Source: Mitsuaria sp. PDC51 (GTDB lineage Bacteria; Pseudomonadota; Gammaproteobacteria; Burkholderiales; Burkholderiaceae_C). From it: a stretch of DNA of 64,000 nt. The stretch's first letter is position 1, and every line of letters starts with the position of its first letter. The position numbers and the translations under genes are program-made. The notes under the pieces are model-generated. The model worked only from the letters and a program-made list of their open reading frames with translations. It was not told the DNA's origin and did no database searches. Shown here one piece after another: positions 48,495-59,207 of the stretch. The DNA lies in NCBI RefSeq assembly GCF_900113225.1, contig NZ_FOZE01000003.1:62001-126000 (forward strand), read 5' to 3'.

Positions 48495-49892
48495 ATGTCT
48501 TCCTTGCGCATCTACAACACGCTGACCCGCCAGCTGCAGCCCTTCCAACCGATCGAGCCGGGCAAGGTCCGCCTGTACGTCTGCGGCATCACCGTCTACG
48601 ACCTGTGCCACATGGGGCATGCGCGGATGAACCTCGCCTTCGACGTCGTCTATCGCTGGCTGTCCGCCAGCGGCTACGACGTCACCTTCGTGCGCAACAT
48701 CACCGACATCGAGGACAAGATCATCCGCCGCGCGCTCGAGCGCGGCATCACGATCCGCCAGCTGACCGACGAGATGATCGCGGCCATGCACCGCGACTTC
48801 GCGGCGCTGGGCATCGCCACGCCGACGCACGAGCCGCGCGCCACCGACTACGTCCCGCAGATGCTGGACATCATCGGCAAGCTCGAGGCCAAGGGCTTGG
48901 CTTACCACGCCGACGGCGGCGACGTGAACTACGCGGTGCGCAAGTTCGAGGGCTACGGCAAGCTCAGCGGCAAGTCGCCGGACCAGCTGCGCGCCGGCGA
49001 GCGCGTCGCGGTCGACGACGGCAAGCGCGACCCGCTGGACTTCGTGCTCTGGAAGTCGGCCAAGCCCGACGAGCCGGCCGAGGCCAAGTGGGCCAGCCCC
49101 TGGGGCGAAGGCCGTCCCGGCTGGCACATCGAGTGCTCGGCGATGAGCTGCGCGCTGCTGGGCGAGCGCTTCGACATCCACGGCGGCGGCATGGACCTGC
49201 AGTTCCCGCACCATGAGAACGAGATCGCGCAGAGCGAGGGCGCCTTCGGCCATCCCTTCGTCAACCTCTGGATGCACAACGGCTTCCTGAACATCGACGG
49301 CGAGAAGATGTCCAAGAGTTTGGGCAACTTCTTCACCATCCAGGAAGTGCTGGAGAAGTTCGACGGCGAGTCGATCCGCTTCTTCATGCTGCGCACGCAG
49401 TACCGCAGCCCGTTCAACTTCAGCGACGTCAGCCTGGACGACGCGCGCACCGCGCTGCGCCGGCTCTACACCGCGCTGGACGCGGTGGCGCCGGCGGACG
49501 TGGCGATCGACTGGACGCAGGGGCCGGCGGCGGCCTTCAAGGCCGCGATGGACGACGACTTCAACACGCCGGGCGCGCTGGCCGTGCTGTTCGAACTGGC
49601 CAACCAGGTCAATCGCGACCGCTCCGCGCAGGATGCCGGGCTGCTCAAGGCGCTCGGCGGCGTGCTGGGCGTGCTGCAGCAGTCGCCCAAGGCCTTCCTG
49701 CAGGCCGGCGCCGGCCTGGACGAAGGCGCGATCGAGGCGCAGATCGCCGCGCGCGCCGCGGCCAAGGCGGGCCGTGACTTCGCCGAGGCCGACCGCATCC
49801 GCAAGGCGCTGCTCGATCAGGGCATCGAGCTGAAGGATTCCGCCACCGGCACGACCTGGGTTCGCGCGTCGAAGGTGGGAGAGCAGGCCTGA
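48495..49892 (+). CDS. cysS: Cysteinyl-tRNA synthetase
   Basis: A 465-residue class I synthetase. HIGH-like motif HMGHAR in [18 protein letters not shown] with the zinc Cys, and KMSKS in [14 protein letters not shown]. Zinc ligands also occur in HIECSAM and the [12 protein letters not shown] region. The start is MSSLRIYN at 48495; an in-frame start far upstream overlaps other genes and was not used. The end overlaps the glycosylase start by one base. Confidence 0.97.
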   Translation: MSSLRIYNTLTRQLQPFQPIEPGKVRLYVCGITVYDLCHMGHARMNLAFDVVYRWLSASGYDVTFVRNITDIEDKIIRRALERGITIRQLTDEMIAAMHRDFAALGIATPTHEPRATDYVPQMLDIIGKLEAKGLAYHADGGDVNYAVRKFEGYGKLSGKSPDQLRAGERVAVDDGKRDPLDFVLWKSAKPDEPAEAKWASPWGEGRPGWHIECSAMSCALLGERFDIHGGGMDLQFPHHENEIAQSEGAFGHPFVNLWMHNGFLNIDGEKMSKSLGNFFTIQEVLEKFDGESIRFFMLRTQYRSPFNFSDVSLDDARTALRRLYTALDAVAPADVAIDWTQGPAAAFKAAMDDDFNTPGALAVLFELANQVNRDRSAQDAGLLKALGGVLGVLQQSPKAFLQAGAGLDEGAIEAQIAARAAAKAGRDFAEADRIRKALLDQGIELKDSATGTTWVRASKVGEQA

Positions 49893-50545
49893 TGGCGCGT
49901 GTGGCGACCGCCGGGGTGACCCCGGACTACTGGGACGAGGCCTGCAGACACCTGGTCAAGCGCGACCGGGTGATGAAGAAGTTGATCCCGCAATTCGGCG
50001 AAGCGCGGCTGCAGAGCCGCGGCGACGCGTTCACCACGCTGGCGCGTTCGATCGTCGGTCAGCAGATTTCGGTGAAGGCCGCGCAGAGCGTGTGGGACAA
50101 GTTCGCCGAGCTGACCTCGGGGCCGTCCAACCGCATCAAGCCGACCGAGGTGCTGGGCCTGGAGAAGGCGGCGCTGCGCGAAGTCGGCCTGTCGGTGCGC
50201 AAGGTCGAGTACCTCAGCGACCTGGCGCAGCATTTCGAGTCGGGCCAGGTCCATGTGCGCCAATGGGCGCAGATGGAGGACGAAGCCATCATCGAGGAAC
50301 TGGTCGCGATCCGCGGCATCGGCCGCTGGACGGCCGAGATGTTCCTGATCTTCCACCTGATGCGCCCGAACGTGCTGCCGCTGGACGACCTGGGATTGCT
50401 GAAAGGCATCAGCCAGCATTACTTCAGCGACGAGCCGGTGTCGCGGGCCGAGGCCCGTGAACTGGGCGAAGGTTGGGCCCCGTATCGCTCGGTGGCCACA
50501 TGGTACATTTGGCGGAGCCTCGATCCGCTACCCGTGGATTACTGA
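49892..50545 (+). CDS. alkA: DNA-3-methyladenine glycosylase II family protein (AlkA-like, HhH-GPD)
   Basis: A 217-residue base-excision repair enzyme. The HhH motif [17 protein letters not shown] is followed by [13 protein letters not shown] with the catalytic aspartate. There is no Cys cluster of the Nth type. TGATG couples its start to the cysS stop; accA begins 2 bp after its end. Confidence 0.92.
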   Translation: MARVATAGVTPDYWDEACRHLVKRDRVMKKLIPQFGEARLQSRGDAFTTLARSIVGQQISVKAAQSVWDKFAELTSGPSNRIKPTEVLGLEKAALREVGLSVRKVEYLSDLAQHFESGQVHVRQWAQMEDEAIIEELVAIRGIGRWTAEMFLIFHLMRPNVLPLDDLGLLKGISQHYFSDEPVSRAEARELGEGWAPYRSVATWYIWRSLDPLPVDY

Positions 50546-50547
50546 GA

Positions 50548-51519
50548 ATGAGCAAGAAACACTTCCTCGAATTCGAGCAGCCCATCGCCGAGCTCGAAAC
50601 CAAGATCGACGAACTCCGCTACGTGCAGAGCGAGTCCGCGGTGGACATCTCCGAGGAGATCGACCGCCTGGGCAAGAAGAGCCACCAGCTGACGAAGGAC
50701 ATCTACGCGAATGTCCTGCCGTGGCAGGTCTATCAAGTGGCTCGCCATCCGCAACGTCCGCAGACGCTGGACTACTGCGCCGAAGTCTTCACCGAATTCC
50801 AGGAGCTGCACGGCGACCGCCATTTCGCGGATGACGCCGCGATCGTCGGCGGCCTGGCACGCTTCAATGGCCAGGCCTGCATGGTCATCGGCCACCAGCG
50901 CGGCGCCGACGCCAAGGAGCGCACGCTGCGCAACTTCGGCATGCCGCGCCCGGAGGGCTATCGCAAGGCGCTGCGCCTGATGAAGCTGGCCGAGAAGTTC
51001 GGCCTGCCGGTCTTCACCTTCATCGACACGATGGGCGCATACCCCGGCATCGGTGCCGAGGAACGCGGGCAGTCCGAGGCGATCGGTCGCAACATCTTCG
51101 AGATGGCCCAACTGGAAGTGCCCATCGTCGCGACGGTGATCGGCGAGGGCGGCTCCGGCGGCGCGCTGGCCATCGGCGTGGCCGACCAGGTGCTGATGCT
51201 GCAGTTCTCCGCCTACTCGGTGATCTCGCCCGAAGGCTGCGCGTCCATCCTCTGGAAGACCGCCGCGCGCGCGTCCGAGGCCGCCGAGGCCCTGGGCATC
51301 ACCGCGCATCGCCTCAAGGCCCTGGGCCTGATCGACAAGATCGTCAACGAGCCGGTCGGCGGCGCGCACCGCGATCCGAAGCAGATGGCTTCGAACCTGA
51401 AGCGCGCCCTTGGTGATGCGCTGCGCCAGGTCTCCGACCTGAAGACCAAGGATCTGCTGGAGCGCCGCTACGAGCGCCTGCAGGCCTATGGTCGATTCAG
51501 CGACACCAAGAGCCGCTGA
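50548..51519 (+). CDS. accA: Acetyl-CoA carboxylase carboxyltransferase subunit alpha
   Basis: A 323-residue subunit (E. coli 319) that with AccD moves CO2 from biotin to acetyl-CoA. [20 protein letters not shown] at the N-terminus, [45 protein letters not shown] and [15 protein letters not shown] are characteristic. It overlaps tilS by 32 bp. Its partner accD is not in this window. Confidence 0.97.
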   Translation: MSKKHFLEFEQPIAELETKIDELRYVQSESAVDISEEIDRLGKKSHQLTKDIYANVLPWQVYQVARHPQRPQTLDYCAEVFTEFQELHGDRHFADDAAIVGGLARFNGQACMVIGHQRGADAKERTLRNFGMPRPEGYRKALRLMKLAEKFGLPVFTFIDTMGAYPGIGAEERGQSEAIGRNIFEMAQLEVPIVATVIGEGGSGGALAIGVADQVLMLQFSAYSVISPEGCASILWKTAARASEAAEALGITAHRLKALGLIDKIVNEPVGGAHRDPKQMASNLKRALGDALRQVSDLKTKDLLERRYERLQAYGRFSDTKSR

Positions 51520-52972
51520 TCCCGCCGGATCCGCCACCCTCGGCGATCCGGCACCACGCCGCGTGATCGCGGTCGCCTGCAGCGGCGGCCGCGACTCGAC
51601 GGCGCTCCTCCATGCCACCGCCAGCGCCGCCCGTTCATTCGGTGTCCGCGTGGTGGCGCTGCACATCCATCACGGCCTGAGCGCCCACGCGGACGCGTGG
51701 CTCGCGCAGCTGCGCGAGCAGGTGACCGAGTGGGCTGCGCAAGGGCTGCCGGTGGAGTTCGTCCATGAGCGCCTGACGGATGCGCCGGCGCCTGGCGACA
51801 GCACCGAGGCATGGGCCCGTGCCGGCCGCTACGAGGCGCTGCAGCGCCAGGCCCTGGCCGCCGGCGCCGACCTGCTGCTGCTGGCGCACCACCGCCGCGA
51901 TCAAGCCGAAACCTTCCTGTTGCAGGCCCTGCGCGGCGCCGGTGTCGCGGGCCTGTCCTCGATGCCGCGCGCGCAGTGGCGCGACGGTGTCTGCTGGGCT
52001 CGCCCCTGGCTGGACCATCCGCGGGAAGCGATCGAGGCTTATGTCCACGAGCACAAGCTGAGCTTCGTCGACGACAACAGCAATGGCGATCCACGCTTCG
52101 CGCGCAACCGGCTGCGCCAGACCCTCTGGCCGGCGCTGATGGCGCAGGGCGCGGGCGCGGAAACCGCATTGGCGCGCGCGGCCGGATGGGCGCAGGAAGC
52201 GGCTGAACTCCAGCGCGAGGTGGCCGAGGATGATCTCGCGCAATGGGCCGATGCGAGCGGCCTCGCGCAGGCGATGCTGACGTCCCTCAGCCCGGCGCGC
52301 GCGGCCAACGCGCTGCGGGCCTGGCTGCATCGCGTCACCGGACGGGCGGCACCGGCCACGCTGATCCGACGGCTCCTCGACGAAGCGCCCGTTGCCACGG
52401 TGGCGCGATGGCCACTGGGCGCTCCGAGCGCTGCGGGGGCCGTGGGCGGTGTTGAACTGCACCTCTATCGCGGCCGCTTCTTCGTGCAGGCCCGCTCGAA
52501 GACGCCGCCTCCCGCGCCCGCGGAGGCGTTGCCGGCGTCGCTCATCGGACTGGGCATCGCCATGAGCCCTTGCGCACCGCGCGAGCGCCTCGACCTCGCG
52601 CGCGCCGGCCGCCACCCGATCCCGTCGTGGGGCGGCGCATTCGATGTCGAACCCGTGACCACGGGGGGCGTCGCGCTTTCTGCGCTCAGCAATGTCGAGT
52701 TGCGCCGGCGCGAAGGCGGCGAGCAGTTCCAGTCGCATCCCAAGGGCCTGGCGCGGGCGCTGAAGAAATGCTGGCAGAGCGCGGGAATCCCCGCTGTCCA
52801 GAGGGAAGGGCCCCTGGTCTACGTCGACGGACGTCTGCTCTTCGTGCCCGGCCTGGGCCTGGATGCGCGCTGGCGTTCGGACGCCGGCGAAGCACAAATG
52901 ACGCTGCGATGGGTGCCGGATGCATGCGGATCACGCATGGGCAGCGACGTTGCGGGCAAGGGCGCGTCTTAG
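51488..52972 (+). CDS. tilS: tRNA(Ile)-lysidine synthetase
   Basis: 494 residues from ATG 51488, which overlaps accA by 32 bp; an in-frame GTG at 51563 would give 469 residues. The PP-loop is [16 protein letters not shown] and the second motif is [20 protein letters not shown] TilS C-terminal domain is indicated by [19 protein letters not shown]...[11 protein letters not shown]. The enzyme modifies C34 of tRNA-Ile(CAU) to lysidine, an essential step. Confidence 0.95.
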   Translation: MVDSATPRAADPAGSATLGDPAPRRVIAVACSGGRDSTALLHATASAARSFGVRVVALHIHHGLSAHADAWLAQLREQVTEWAAQGLPVEFVHERLTDAPAPGDSTEAWARAGRYEALQRQALAAGADLLLLAHHRRDQAETFLLQALRGAGVAGLSSMPRAQWRDGVCWARPWLDHPREAIEAYVHEHKLSFVDDNSNGDPRFARNRLRQTLWPALMAQGAGAETALARAAGWAQEAAELQREVAEDDLAQWADASGLAQAMLTSLSPARAANALRAWLHRVTGRAAPATLIRRLLDEAPVATVARWPLGAPSAAGAVGGVELHLYRGRFFVQARSKTPPPAPAEALPASLIGLGIAMSPCAPRERLDLARAGRHPIPSWGGAFDVEPVTTGGVALSALSNVELRRREGGEQFQSHPKGLARALKKCWQSAGIPAVQREGPLVYVDGRLLFVPGLGLDARWRSDAGEAQMTLRWVPDACGSRMGSDVAGKGAS

Positions 52973-53059
52973 AATCGCCCGCTGTGGTCGCGGTGCACCT
53001 CCTTCCCGCGCTAACGCGGACGCCGCCAGGGCGTCCCACCAGCAGTCTCTGACACTCCC

Positions 53060-54331
53060 ATGGCATTGATCGTTCACAAGTACGGCGGCACCTCGATGGG
53101 GTCGACCGACCGTATCCGCAATGTCGCCAAGCGCGTCGCCAAATGGGCGCGGGCCGGCCACCAGATGGTGGTGGTCCCCTCGGCGATGAGCGGCGAGACC
53201 AACCGCCTGCTCGGCCTGGCCAAGGAACTGTCGCCCGGCAGTTCTTCGCCGTCGCTGATGCGCGAGCTCGACATGATCGCCTCCACCGGCGAGCAGGTCT
53301 CGGTGGGCCTGCTGGCCATCGCGCTGCAGGCCGAGGGCATGGACGCGGTCAGCTACACCGGCTGGCAGGTCGGCGTGTCGACCGACAACTCGTACACCAA
53401 GGCCCGCATCGAGAGCATCGACGACGCGAAGGTCAAGGCCGACCTGGATGCCGGCAAGGTCGTCGTGATCACCGGCTTCCAGGGCGTGGACGAGGACCGC
53501 AACATCACGACGCTGGGTCGCGGCGGCTCGGACACGTCGGCGGTGGCGATCGCGGCGGCGATCAAGGCCGACGAATGCCTGATCTACACCGACGTCGACG
53601 GCGTCTACACCACCGATCCGCGCGTCGTGCCGGAAGCCCGGCGCATGAGCACCATCAGCTTCGAGGAGATGCTGGAGATGGCGTCGCTCGGCTCCAAGGT
53701 GCTGCAGATCCGCTCGGTGGAATTCGCCGGCAAGTACCGCGTGCCGATGCGCGTGCTGAGCAGCTTCACGCCGTGGGACATCGACATCAACGAGGAAGCC
53801 AAGTCCGGCACCCTGATCACTTTTGAAGAGGACGAACAAATGGAACAAGCCGTCGTCTCCGGCATTGCATTCAACCGCGACGAGGCCAAGGTGACGCTGC
53901 TGGGCGTGCCGGACAAGCCCGGCATCGCGTTCCAGATCCTGGGCCCGGTGGCCGACGCCAACATCGATGTCGACGTCATCATCCAGAACGTGTCGCAGGA
54001 CGGGAAGACCGACTTCTCCTTCACCGTGCACCGCAACGACTACCAGCGCGCGATGGAGCTGCTGGAGAAGACCGTGGGCCCGGCGGTGCAGGCCGCCAAG
54101 GTGATCGGCGACCAGCGCATCTGCAAGGTGTCCATCGTCGGCATCGGCATGCGCTCGCATGTGGGCGTGGCGTCGAAGATGTTCCGCTCGCTGTCGGAAG
54201 AGGGCATCAACATCCAGATGATCACGACCAGTGAGATCAAGACCTCCGTCGTCATCGACGAGAAGTACATGGAACTGGCCGTGCGCGCGCTGCATCGCGC
54301 GTTCGATCTGGACCAGGAAGTCGAGGCCTGA
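53060..54331 (+). CDS. lysC: Aspartate kinase
   Basis: A 423-residue enzyme of the lysine/threonine/methionine pathway (usual length for the LysC alpha/beta type is 400-420). The kinase domain has VHKYGGTSMGSTDRI and VITGFQGVDEDRNITTLGRGGSDTSAVA. Two ACT domains at the C-terminus (QAVVSGIAFNRDEAKVTLLG and KVSIVGIGMRSHVGVASKMF) give feedback regulation. An internal ATG before the first ACT region (MEQAVV) could make the short beta chain. Confidence 0.96.
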   Translation: MALIVHKYGGTSMGSTDRIRNVAKRVAKWARAGHQMVVVPSAMSGETNRLLGLAKELSPGSSSPSLMRELDMIASTGEQVSVGLLAIALQAEGMDAVSYTGWQVGVSTDNSYTKARIESIDDAKVKADLDAGKVVVITGFQGVDEDRNITTLGRGGSDTSAVAIAAAIKADECLIYTDVDGVYTTDPRVVPEARRMSTISFEEMLEMASLGSKVLQIRSVEFAGKYRVPMRVLSSFTPWDIDINEEAKSGTLITFEEDEQMEQAVVSGIAFNRDEAKVTLLGVPDKPGIAFQILGPVADANIDVDVIIQNVSQDGKTDFSFTVHRNDYQRAMELLEKTVGPAVQAAKVIGDQRICKVSIVGIGMRSHVGVASKMFRSLSEEGINIQMITTSEIKTSVVIDEKYMELAVRALHRAFDLDQEVEA

Positions 54332-54366
54332 GCGCCGGTCGCACGGCGATTCAACCGGAGTTTCGG

Positions 54367-54394
54367 TTGAGGGCCAGGAAAGCCATGCTATAGT
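54367..54394 (+). promoter_or_regulatory. Promoter of tRNA-Ser
   Basis: TTGAGG (54367-54372) and TATAGT (54389-54394) are separated by 16 bp. The predicted start is near 54401, ten bases before the mature tRNA 5' end. Confidence 0.65.
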
Positions 54395-54410
54395 CGCTGC
54401 TTCTCCGGTT

Positions 54411-54503
54411 GGAGACGTGACCGAGTGGCCGAAGGTGCTCCCCTGCTAAGGGAGTATGCGGGCAAAACCTGCATCGAGGGTTCGAATCCCTCCGTCTCCG
54501 CCA
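54411..54503 (+). tRNA. tRNA-Ser (anticodon GCT)
   Basis: A 93-nt class II tRNA with encoded CCA. The acceptor GGAGACG pairs with CGTCTCC, with discriminator G. The anticodon arm is CTCCC-CTGCTAA-GGGAG, giving anticodon GCT (Ser AGC/AGT). A long variable arm (TATGCGGGCAAAACCTGCAT) and T arm GAGGG-TTCGAAT-CCCTC are intact. A terminator follows 11 nt later. Confidence 0.97.
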
Positions 54504-54513
54504 ACCAGATGTG

Positions 54514-54544
54514 AAACCCCCGCAGCGCAAGTTGCGGGGGTTTT
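54514..54544 (+). terminator. Terminator after tRNA-Ser
   Basis: AAACCCCCGCA (54514-54524) pairs with TGCGGGGGTTT (54533-54543) around an 8-nt loop and ends in a TTTT run. Confidence 0.92.
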
Positions 54545-54593
54545 CGCATTCAGGGCCGGCATGCTTGGCCCGATGTGGCCTACAGTGGGTCGC

Positions 54594-55259
54594 ATGTACA
54601 TGCCCAAGCATTTCGACCTGCCGGATCTCTCGCACGCGCGGTTGATGATCCAGGAGCATCCGTTGGCCACGCTGATGCTGATCGATCCCACGCACGGCCT
54701 GTCGGCGACACCGGTGCCGATGATCTGGGGCGCGCCGAGCGAGGCGTCGAGCAGCGCGACGGGCCAGGCGTCGACCGGCGAGGGCTGGTGGCTCGAGGGC
54801 CACCTCGCGCGCGCGAACCCGCATGTGGCGGCGCTGATGTCCGGCGAGATCGGCGAGGTGCTGGTGCAGTTCAACGGGCCTGGCGCGTACATCTCGCCCA
54901 GCCACTACGACACGCCGCTGTCGGTGCCGACCTGGAACTACCTGACCCTGCAGGTCCATGGCGGCGTGCAGGTCATCGACGACGAGGCCGGCAAGGATGC
55001 GCTGCTCAAGCGCCTGATCGCGACGCAGGAGCCCGATTACGCCGCGCAGTGGCGCGGTCTGCCAGCGGACTTCCAACGCAAGCTGCTGGGCGCGATCGTG
55101 GGTTTCCGCATCCCGGTCGAGCGCTGGACGATGAAGGCCAAACTCAGCCAGAACCGCACCGCCGACGAGCGGGCGCGGATCCTCGCGCACCAGGAGCACC
55201 ATGGCTCGCTCGAGGAGCAGATGCTGGCGCGCTGGGTGCGCGAACTCACGCCGCGCTGA
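54594..55259 (+). CDS. PaiB-like FMN-binding negative transcriptional regulator family protein
   Basis: A 221-residue protein starting MYMPKHFDLPDLSHARLMI. The family patterns are ATLMLIDPTHGLSATPVPMIW, GHLARANPHVAAL, VQFNGPGAYISPSHYDTPLSVPTWNYLTLQVHG and FRIPVERWTMKAKLSQNR. Family knowledge: PaiB-type proteins bind flavin, and the Bacillus member affects sporulation and protease genes. The actual role here is unknown. It ends 9 bp from the convergent ETF-QO gene. Confidence 0.85.
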   Translation: MYMPKHFDLPDLSHARLMIQEHPLATLMLIDPTHGLSATPVPMIWGAPSEASSSATGQASTGEGWWLEGHLARANPHVAALMSGEIGEVLVQFNGPGAYISPSHYDTPLSVPTWNYLTLQVHGGVQVIDDEAGKDALLKRLIATQEPDYAAQWRGLPADFQRKLLGAIVGFRIPVERWTMKAKLSQNRTADERARILAHQEHHGSLEEQMLARWVRELTPR

Positions 55260-55268
55260 TCGCTTGGT

Positions 55269-56957
55269 TCACATGCTCACGTAGTTCGGCCCGCCGCCGC
55301 CTTCCGGCGTGACCCAGACGATGTTCTGCGTCGGGTCCTTGATGTCGCAGGTCTTGCAGTGCACGCAGTTCTGCGCGTTGATCTGCAGGCGCTGCGCGCC
55401 GGCGTCGCCGACGAACTCGTACACGCCGGCCGGGCAGTAGCGGCTTTCCGGGCCGGCGTACTTGGCCAGGTTGACGTCCACCGGCACGCTGTCGTTCTTC
55501 AGCGTCAGGTGCGCGGGCTGGTTCTCCTCATGGTTCGTGTTGGACACGAACACCGACGACAGCCGGTCGAAGGTCAGCTTGCCGTCGGGCTTCGGATACT
55601 CGATCTTCGGCATCTCCGACGCCGGGCGCAGGTAGGCATGATCAGGCTTGTCGCGATGCAGCGTCCACGGCGGGCTCTTGATGCCGATCTTGGGCAGCAG
55701 CCATTGCTCGATGCCGGTCATCAGCGTGCCAACGGTGTTGCCCTTCTTGAACCAGGTCTTGAAGTTGCGCGATTGATCGAGTTCCTCGCGCAGCCAGCTG
55801 CGCTCGAAGGTGGCCGGGTAGGCGCTGAGCTCGTCCAGCGAGCGCCCCGCGGCGAGCGCCTCGGCGATCGCGTCGGCGCACATCATCCCGGACTTGATCG
55901 CGGCATGGCTGCCCTTGATGCGCGCGGCGTTCAGGTAGCCGGCGTCGTCGCCCACCAGCGCACCGCCCGGGAAGACCTGCTTGGGCAGGCTCAGCAGACC
56001 GCCCGCGGTGATCGCGCGCGCGCCATAACCCAGGCGCTTGCCGCCTTCGATGTGTTTGCGGATCGCCGGGTGCGTCTTCCAGCGCTGCATTTCCTCGAAG
56101 GGCGACAGCCACGGATTCTTGTAGTCGAGTCCGACCACGAAGCCCAGCGTCACCTTGTTGCCCTCGAGGTGGTACAGGAAGCCGCCGCCGTAGGTCTCGC
56201 TGTCCATCGGCCAGCCGGCGGTGTGCACCACCAGGCCCGGCTGCGCCTTGTCGGCCGGCACTTCCCACAGCTCCTTGATGCCGATGCCGTAGGTCTGCGG
56301 ATCCTTGCCGGCGTCGAGCTGGAACTTCGTGATCAGCTGCTTGCCCAGGTGGCCGCGCGCGCCCTCCGCGAAGATCGTGTACTTGCCATGCAGCTCCATG
56401 CCGAGCTGGAAGCCCTCATGCGGCTGGCCGTCCTTGCCCAGGCCGACGTTGCCGGTGGCCACGCCCTTGACGCGCCCCTGCTCGTCGTAGACGACCTCGG
56501 CGGCGGCGAAGCCGGCGAAGATCTCCACGCCCAGCGCCTCGGCCTGCTGCGCCAGCCACTTGGTGACGTTGCCCAGCGAGATGACGTAGTTGCCCCCGTT
56601 GTGGAAGCAGCCCGGGATCAGGAACTGCGGCGTGTCGGTGTGGCCGGACTCGCTCAGGAACAGCACCTGGTCGCCGGTGACGGGCTGGTTCAGCGGGGCG
56701 CCCAGTTCCTTCCAGTTGGGGAACAGCTCGGTGAGGGCCTTGGGGTCCATGACCGCGCCCGACAGGATGTGGGCGCCGGCCTCCGAGCCCTTCTCCAGCA
56801 CGACGACCGAGATCTCCTGGCCCTTTTCGGCCGCGATCTGCTTGAGCCGGATCGCCGTGGCCAGGCCCGCGGGACCACCGCCGACGACCACCACGTCGTA
56901 GTCCATGCTGTCGCGGGGACCGTACTGGGCAACAAGTTCTTCGGAGGTCATGGTCAT
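55269..56957 (-). CDS. etfD: Electron transfer flavoprotein-ubiquinone oxidoreductase
   Basis: A 562-residue FAD/iron-sulfur protein that passes electrons from ETF (fatty-acid and amino-acid oxidation) to ubiquinone. The FAD fingerprint VVVGGGPAGLATAIRLKQ is near the N-terminus. The [4Fe-4S] site has CPAGVYEF, INAQNCVHCKTCDIKDP. The ETF-QO signature LYHLEGNKVTLGFVVGLDYKNPWL is complete. The ATG on the minus strand has a 5' region shared with the OsmC gene. ETF alpha/beta genes are not in this window. Confidence 0.96.
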   Translation of the reverse strand: MTMTSEELVAQYGPRDSMDYDVVVVGGGPAGLATAIRLKQIAAEKGQEISVVVLEKGSEAGAHILSGAVMDPKALTELFPNWKELGAPLNQPVTGDQVLFLSESGHTDTPQFLIPGCFHNGGNYVISLGNVTKWLAQQAEALGVEIFAGFAAAEVVYDEQGRVKGVATGNVGLGKDGQPHEGFQLGMELHGKYTIFAEGARGHLGKQLITKFQLDAGKDPQTYGIGIKELWEVPADKAQPGLVVHTAGWPMDSETYGGGFLYHLEGNKVTLGFVVGLDYKNPWLSPFEEMQRWKTHPAIRKHIEGGKRLGYGARAITAGGLLSLPKQVFPGGALVGDDAGYLNAARIKGSHAAIKSGMMCADAIAEALAAGRSLDELSAYPATFERSWLREELDQSRNFKTWFKKGNTVGTLMTGIEQWLLPKIGIKSPPWTLHRDKPDHAYLRPASEMPKIEYPKPDGKLTFDRLSSVFVSNTNHEENQPAHLTLKNDSVPVDVNLAKYAGPESRYCPAGVYEFVGDAGAQRLQINAQNCVHCKTCDIKDPTQNIVWVTPEGGGGPNYVSM

Positions 56958-57205
56958 CCTTGCTCGTTCTAGTAAGAGGCCTGGCCGCGACCGCGCGGTC
57001 GGCGGGCGGGGGCCGGCTCGCGGTCTGGCTGGGGCGGGTTGCGGCGCATTCTAGCCGCGCGATCAAAAAAAAGAACGGTCGTGCTTTTTGTGAACTAGAG
57101 AGGGACGTCGACAGCGCGATGTCCGGTCGCGCCGACCCGAATGGGGGTCCTGCGCGCGAGGCGGGCGCCGTACCATGCCTGCCTCCATGGTGAGCAGAGG
57201 ACCTC

Positions 57206-57607
57206 ATGACCATCCACATCCAACGCGACAGGACCGGCCCGATGCGGCAGACGGTGCGCATCCGCGACCACCAGTTCACTGCCGACCAGCCGGTGTCCGG
57301 CGGCGGCGAGGACGCCGGCCCGGATCCGCATGAGCTCTACGACTCGGCGCTGGGCACCTGCAAGGCGCTGACGGTGCTCTGGTATGCGCAGCGCAAGGGC
57401 CTGCCGCTGGAGGACGTGCTGGTGGAGGTCGAGCGCGACGGCTCCCAGGAGCGGCAGGGTCTGTACAAGCTCAAGGCCACGCTCACCTTCGTCGGCGACC
57501 TGACGGACGAGCAGCGCCAGCAACTGCTCGCCGTCGCCGAGAAGTGCCCGGTCCACAAGCTGATGACGCAGGTGACGACCGAGATCCAGACCGTGATGGC
57601 GGGCTGA
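57206..57607 (+). CDS. OsmC/Ohr-family peroxide-reducing protein
   Basis: A 133-residue protein. The two redox cysteines are in LYDSALGTCKALTVLWYAQRKG and EKCPVHKLM, the typical OsmC/YhfA positions. The ATG follows GAGGACCTC. It probably detoxifies organic hydroperoxides or is a related thiol-dependent enzyme. It is divergent from the ETF-QO gene (248 bp apart). Confidence 0.88.
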   Translation: MTIHIQRDRTGPMRQTVRIRDHQFTADQPVSGGGEDAGPDPHELYDSALGTCKALTVLWYAQRKGLPLEDVLVEVERDGSQERQGLYKLKATLTFVGDLTDEQRQQLLAVAEKCPVHKLMTQVTTEIQTVMAG

Positions 57608-57687
57608 GGTCGGCGCGGCGCGGCCCGCGTGCTATCGTGCCCGGCACCTTGTCCGGTCACACGAGAAGTTTTGCGAGAGACCTTGCC

Positions 57688-58470
57688 ATGAGCTACAGCA
57701 TCGATCTGGAGGGCCGCGTGGCCCTCGTCACGGGCGCGTCCAGCGGCTTGGGCGCGCAGTTCGCGAGAACCTTGGCCAAGTCGGGCGCCTGCGTGGTGCT
57801 GGCGGCGCGGCGCGTGGAGCGGCTCAAGGCGCTGCGCGCCGAGATCGAGGCCGGCGGCGGCGACGCGCACGTGGTGCAGCTGGACGTCACCGACATCGAC
57901 AGCATCAAGGCCGCGGTCGCCCGCGCGGAGACCGAGGTCGGCACGCTCGACATCCTGATCAACAACTCCGGCGTGAGCACGACCCAGAAGCTGGTGGACG
58001 TGACGCCGGAGGACTACGACTTCGTGATGGACACCAACGTGCGCGGCGCGTTCTTCGTCGCGCAGGAGGTCGGCAAGCGGATGCTGGCCCGCGCGCGCGG
58101 CGCCGCGCCGGGCACCTACACCGGCGGCCGCATCGTCAACATCGCGTCGATGGCGGGCCTGCGGGTGCTGTCGCAGATCGGCGTGTATGCGATGAGCAAG
58201 GCGGCGGTGGTGCACATGACGCGCGCGATGGCGCTGGAGTGGGGCAAGTTCGACATCAACGTCAACGCGATCTGCCCCGGCTACATCGACACCGAGATCA
58301 ACCACCACCACTGGCAGACCGAGCAGGGCCGCAAGCTGGTGGAGCTGCTGCCCCGCAAGCGCGTGGGCACGCCGCAAGACCTGGACACGACGCTGCTGAT
58401 GCTGTGCGCCAAGGAGAGTCGCTTCATCAATGGCGCGATCATCCAGGCCGACGACGGCTTCGGCGTCTGA
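57688..58470 (+). CDS. Short-chain dehydrogenase/reductase
   Basis: A 260-residue SDR: cofactor motif TGASSGLG at about 17-24, NNSGVST, and active site S...YAMSK in IASMAGLRVLSQIGVYAMSKAAVVHM, with PGYIDTEIN after it. The substrate is unknown. The gene starts 80 bp after OsmC and is followed by yceH. Confidence 0.92.
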   Translation: MSYSIDLEGRVALVTGASSGLGAQFARTLAKSGACVVLAARRVERLKALRAEIEAGGGDAHVVQLDVTDIDSIKAAVARAETEVGTLDILINNSGVSTTQKLVDVTPEDYDFVMDTNVRGAFFVAQEVGKRMLARARGAAPGTYTGGRIVNIASMAGLRVLSQIGVYAMSKAAVVHMTRAMALEWGKFDINVNAICPGYIDTEINHHHWQTEQGRKLVELLPRKRVGTPQDLDTTLLMLCAKESRFINGAIIQADDGFGV

Positions 58471-58520
58471 GCCGGACGGGCCGGACCGACAAGACCGAGA
58501 GAACTGAAAGAAGCGAGCCG

Positions 58521-59171
58521 ATGGCGGTGAGAGAACTGAGCGCGCTCGAGGCGCGCGTGCTGGCGGTGCTGGTGGAGAAGGCGTCCACGGTGCCGGACAG
58601 CTATCCGATGTCGCTGAACAGCCTGACGCTGGGCGTGAACCAGAAGACGGCGCGCGATCCGGTGATGAACGCGGGCGAGTCCGACGTGGCCGCGGCCCTG
58701 GACGAGCTCAAGGCGATGAGCCTGGTGAACAGCGTGAGCGGCAGCCGCGTGGCGCGCTTCGAGCACAACATGAAGCGGGTGTACGGCATCCCCGGCCAGG
58801 CCGAGGCGCTGCTGGCGGTGCTGATGCTGCGCGGGCCGCAGACCTCGGCGGAGCTGCGGATCAACTGCGAGCGGCTGCACCGCTTCGCCGATGTCTCGTC
58901 GGTGGAGGGCTTCCTGGAGGAGCTGGCGACGCGCGAGCCGGCGCTGGCGCTGAAGCTGCCCAAGGCCCCCGGCGCGCGCGAGGCGCGCTGGGCCCACCTG
59001 CTCAGCGGAGCGCCGGAGATCCCGGTGGGCGGCGGTGCGTCGTCGGGCGCGTCGTCGTCATCGTGGTCGTCCGGCGGCGCGCGCGACGAGGAACTCGCCG
59101 CGCTGCGCGCCGAGGTCGAGCAGCTCAAGGCGGCGGTGGCGCGCATCCAGACCGAGCTCGGCCTCGGCTGA
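58521..59171 (+). CDS. yceH: YceH family (DUF480) protein
   Basis: A 216-residue protein with the usual tandem winged-helix layout: LSALEARVLAVLVEKASTVPDSYPMSLNSL then TARDPVMNAGESDVAAALDEL and LRGPQTSAELRINCERLHRF. The C-terminus adds a Gly/Ser run (GASSGASSSSWSSGG) and a short coiled coil (LAALRAEVEQLKAAVARI). Function is unknown, possibly DNA binding. SD AAGAAG-like weak. Confidence 0.92.
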   Translation: MAVRELSALEARVLAVLVEKASTVPDSYPMSLNSLTLGVNQKTARDPVMNAGESDVAAALDELKAMSLVNSVSGSRVARFEHNMKRVYGIPGQAEALLAVLMLRGPQTSAELRINCERLHRFADVSSVEGFLEELATREPALALKLPKAPGAREARWAHLLSGAPEIPVGGGASSGASSSSWSSGGARDEELAALRAEVEQLKAAVARIQTELGLG

Positions 59172-59207
59172 GGCCGGCCTAGTCCGGCCCGCGCGCCGGA
59201 TCCTTCG

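Noticed and set aside
53821-54331. Separate short gene MEQAVV... inside lysC
   Set aside because: It is in frame with the ACT domains of lysC. At most it is an internal start for a beta chain, which I note in the lysC entry.
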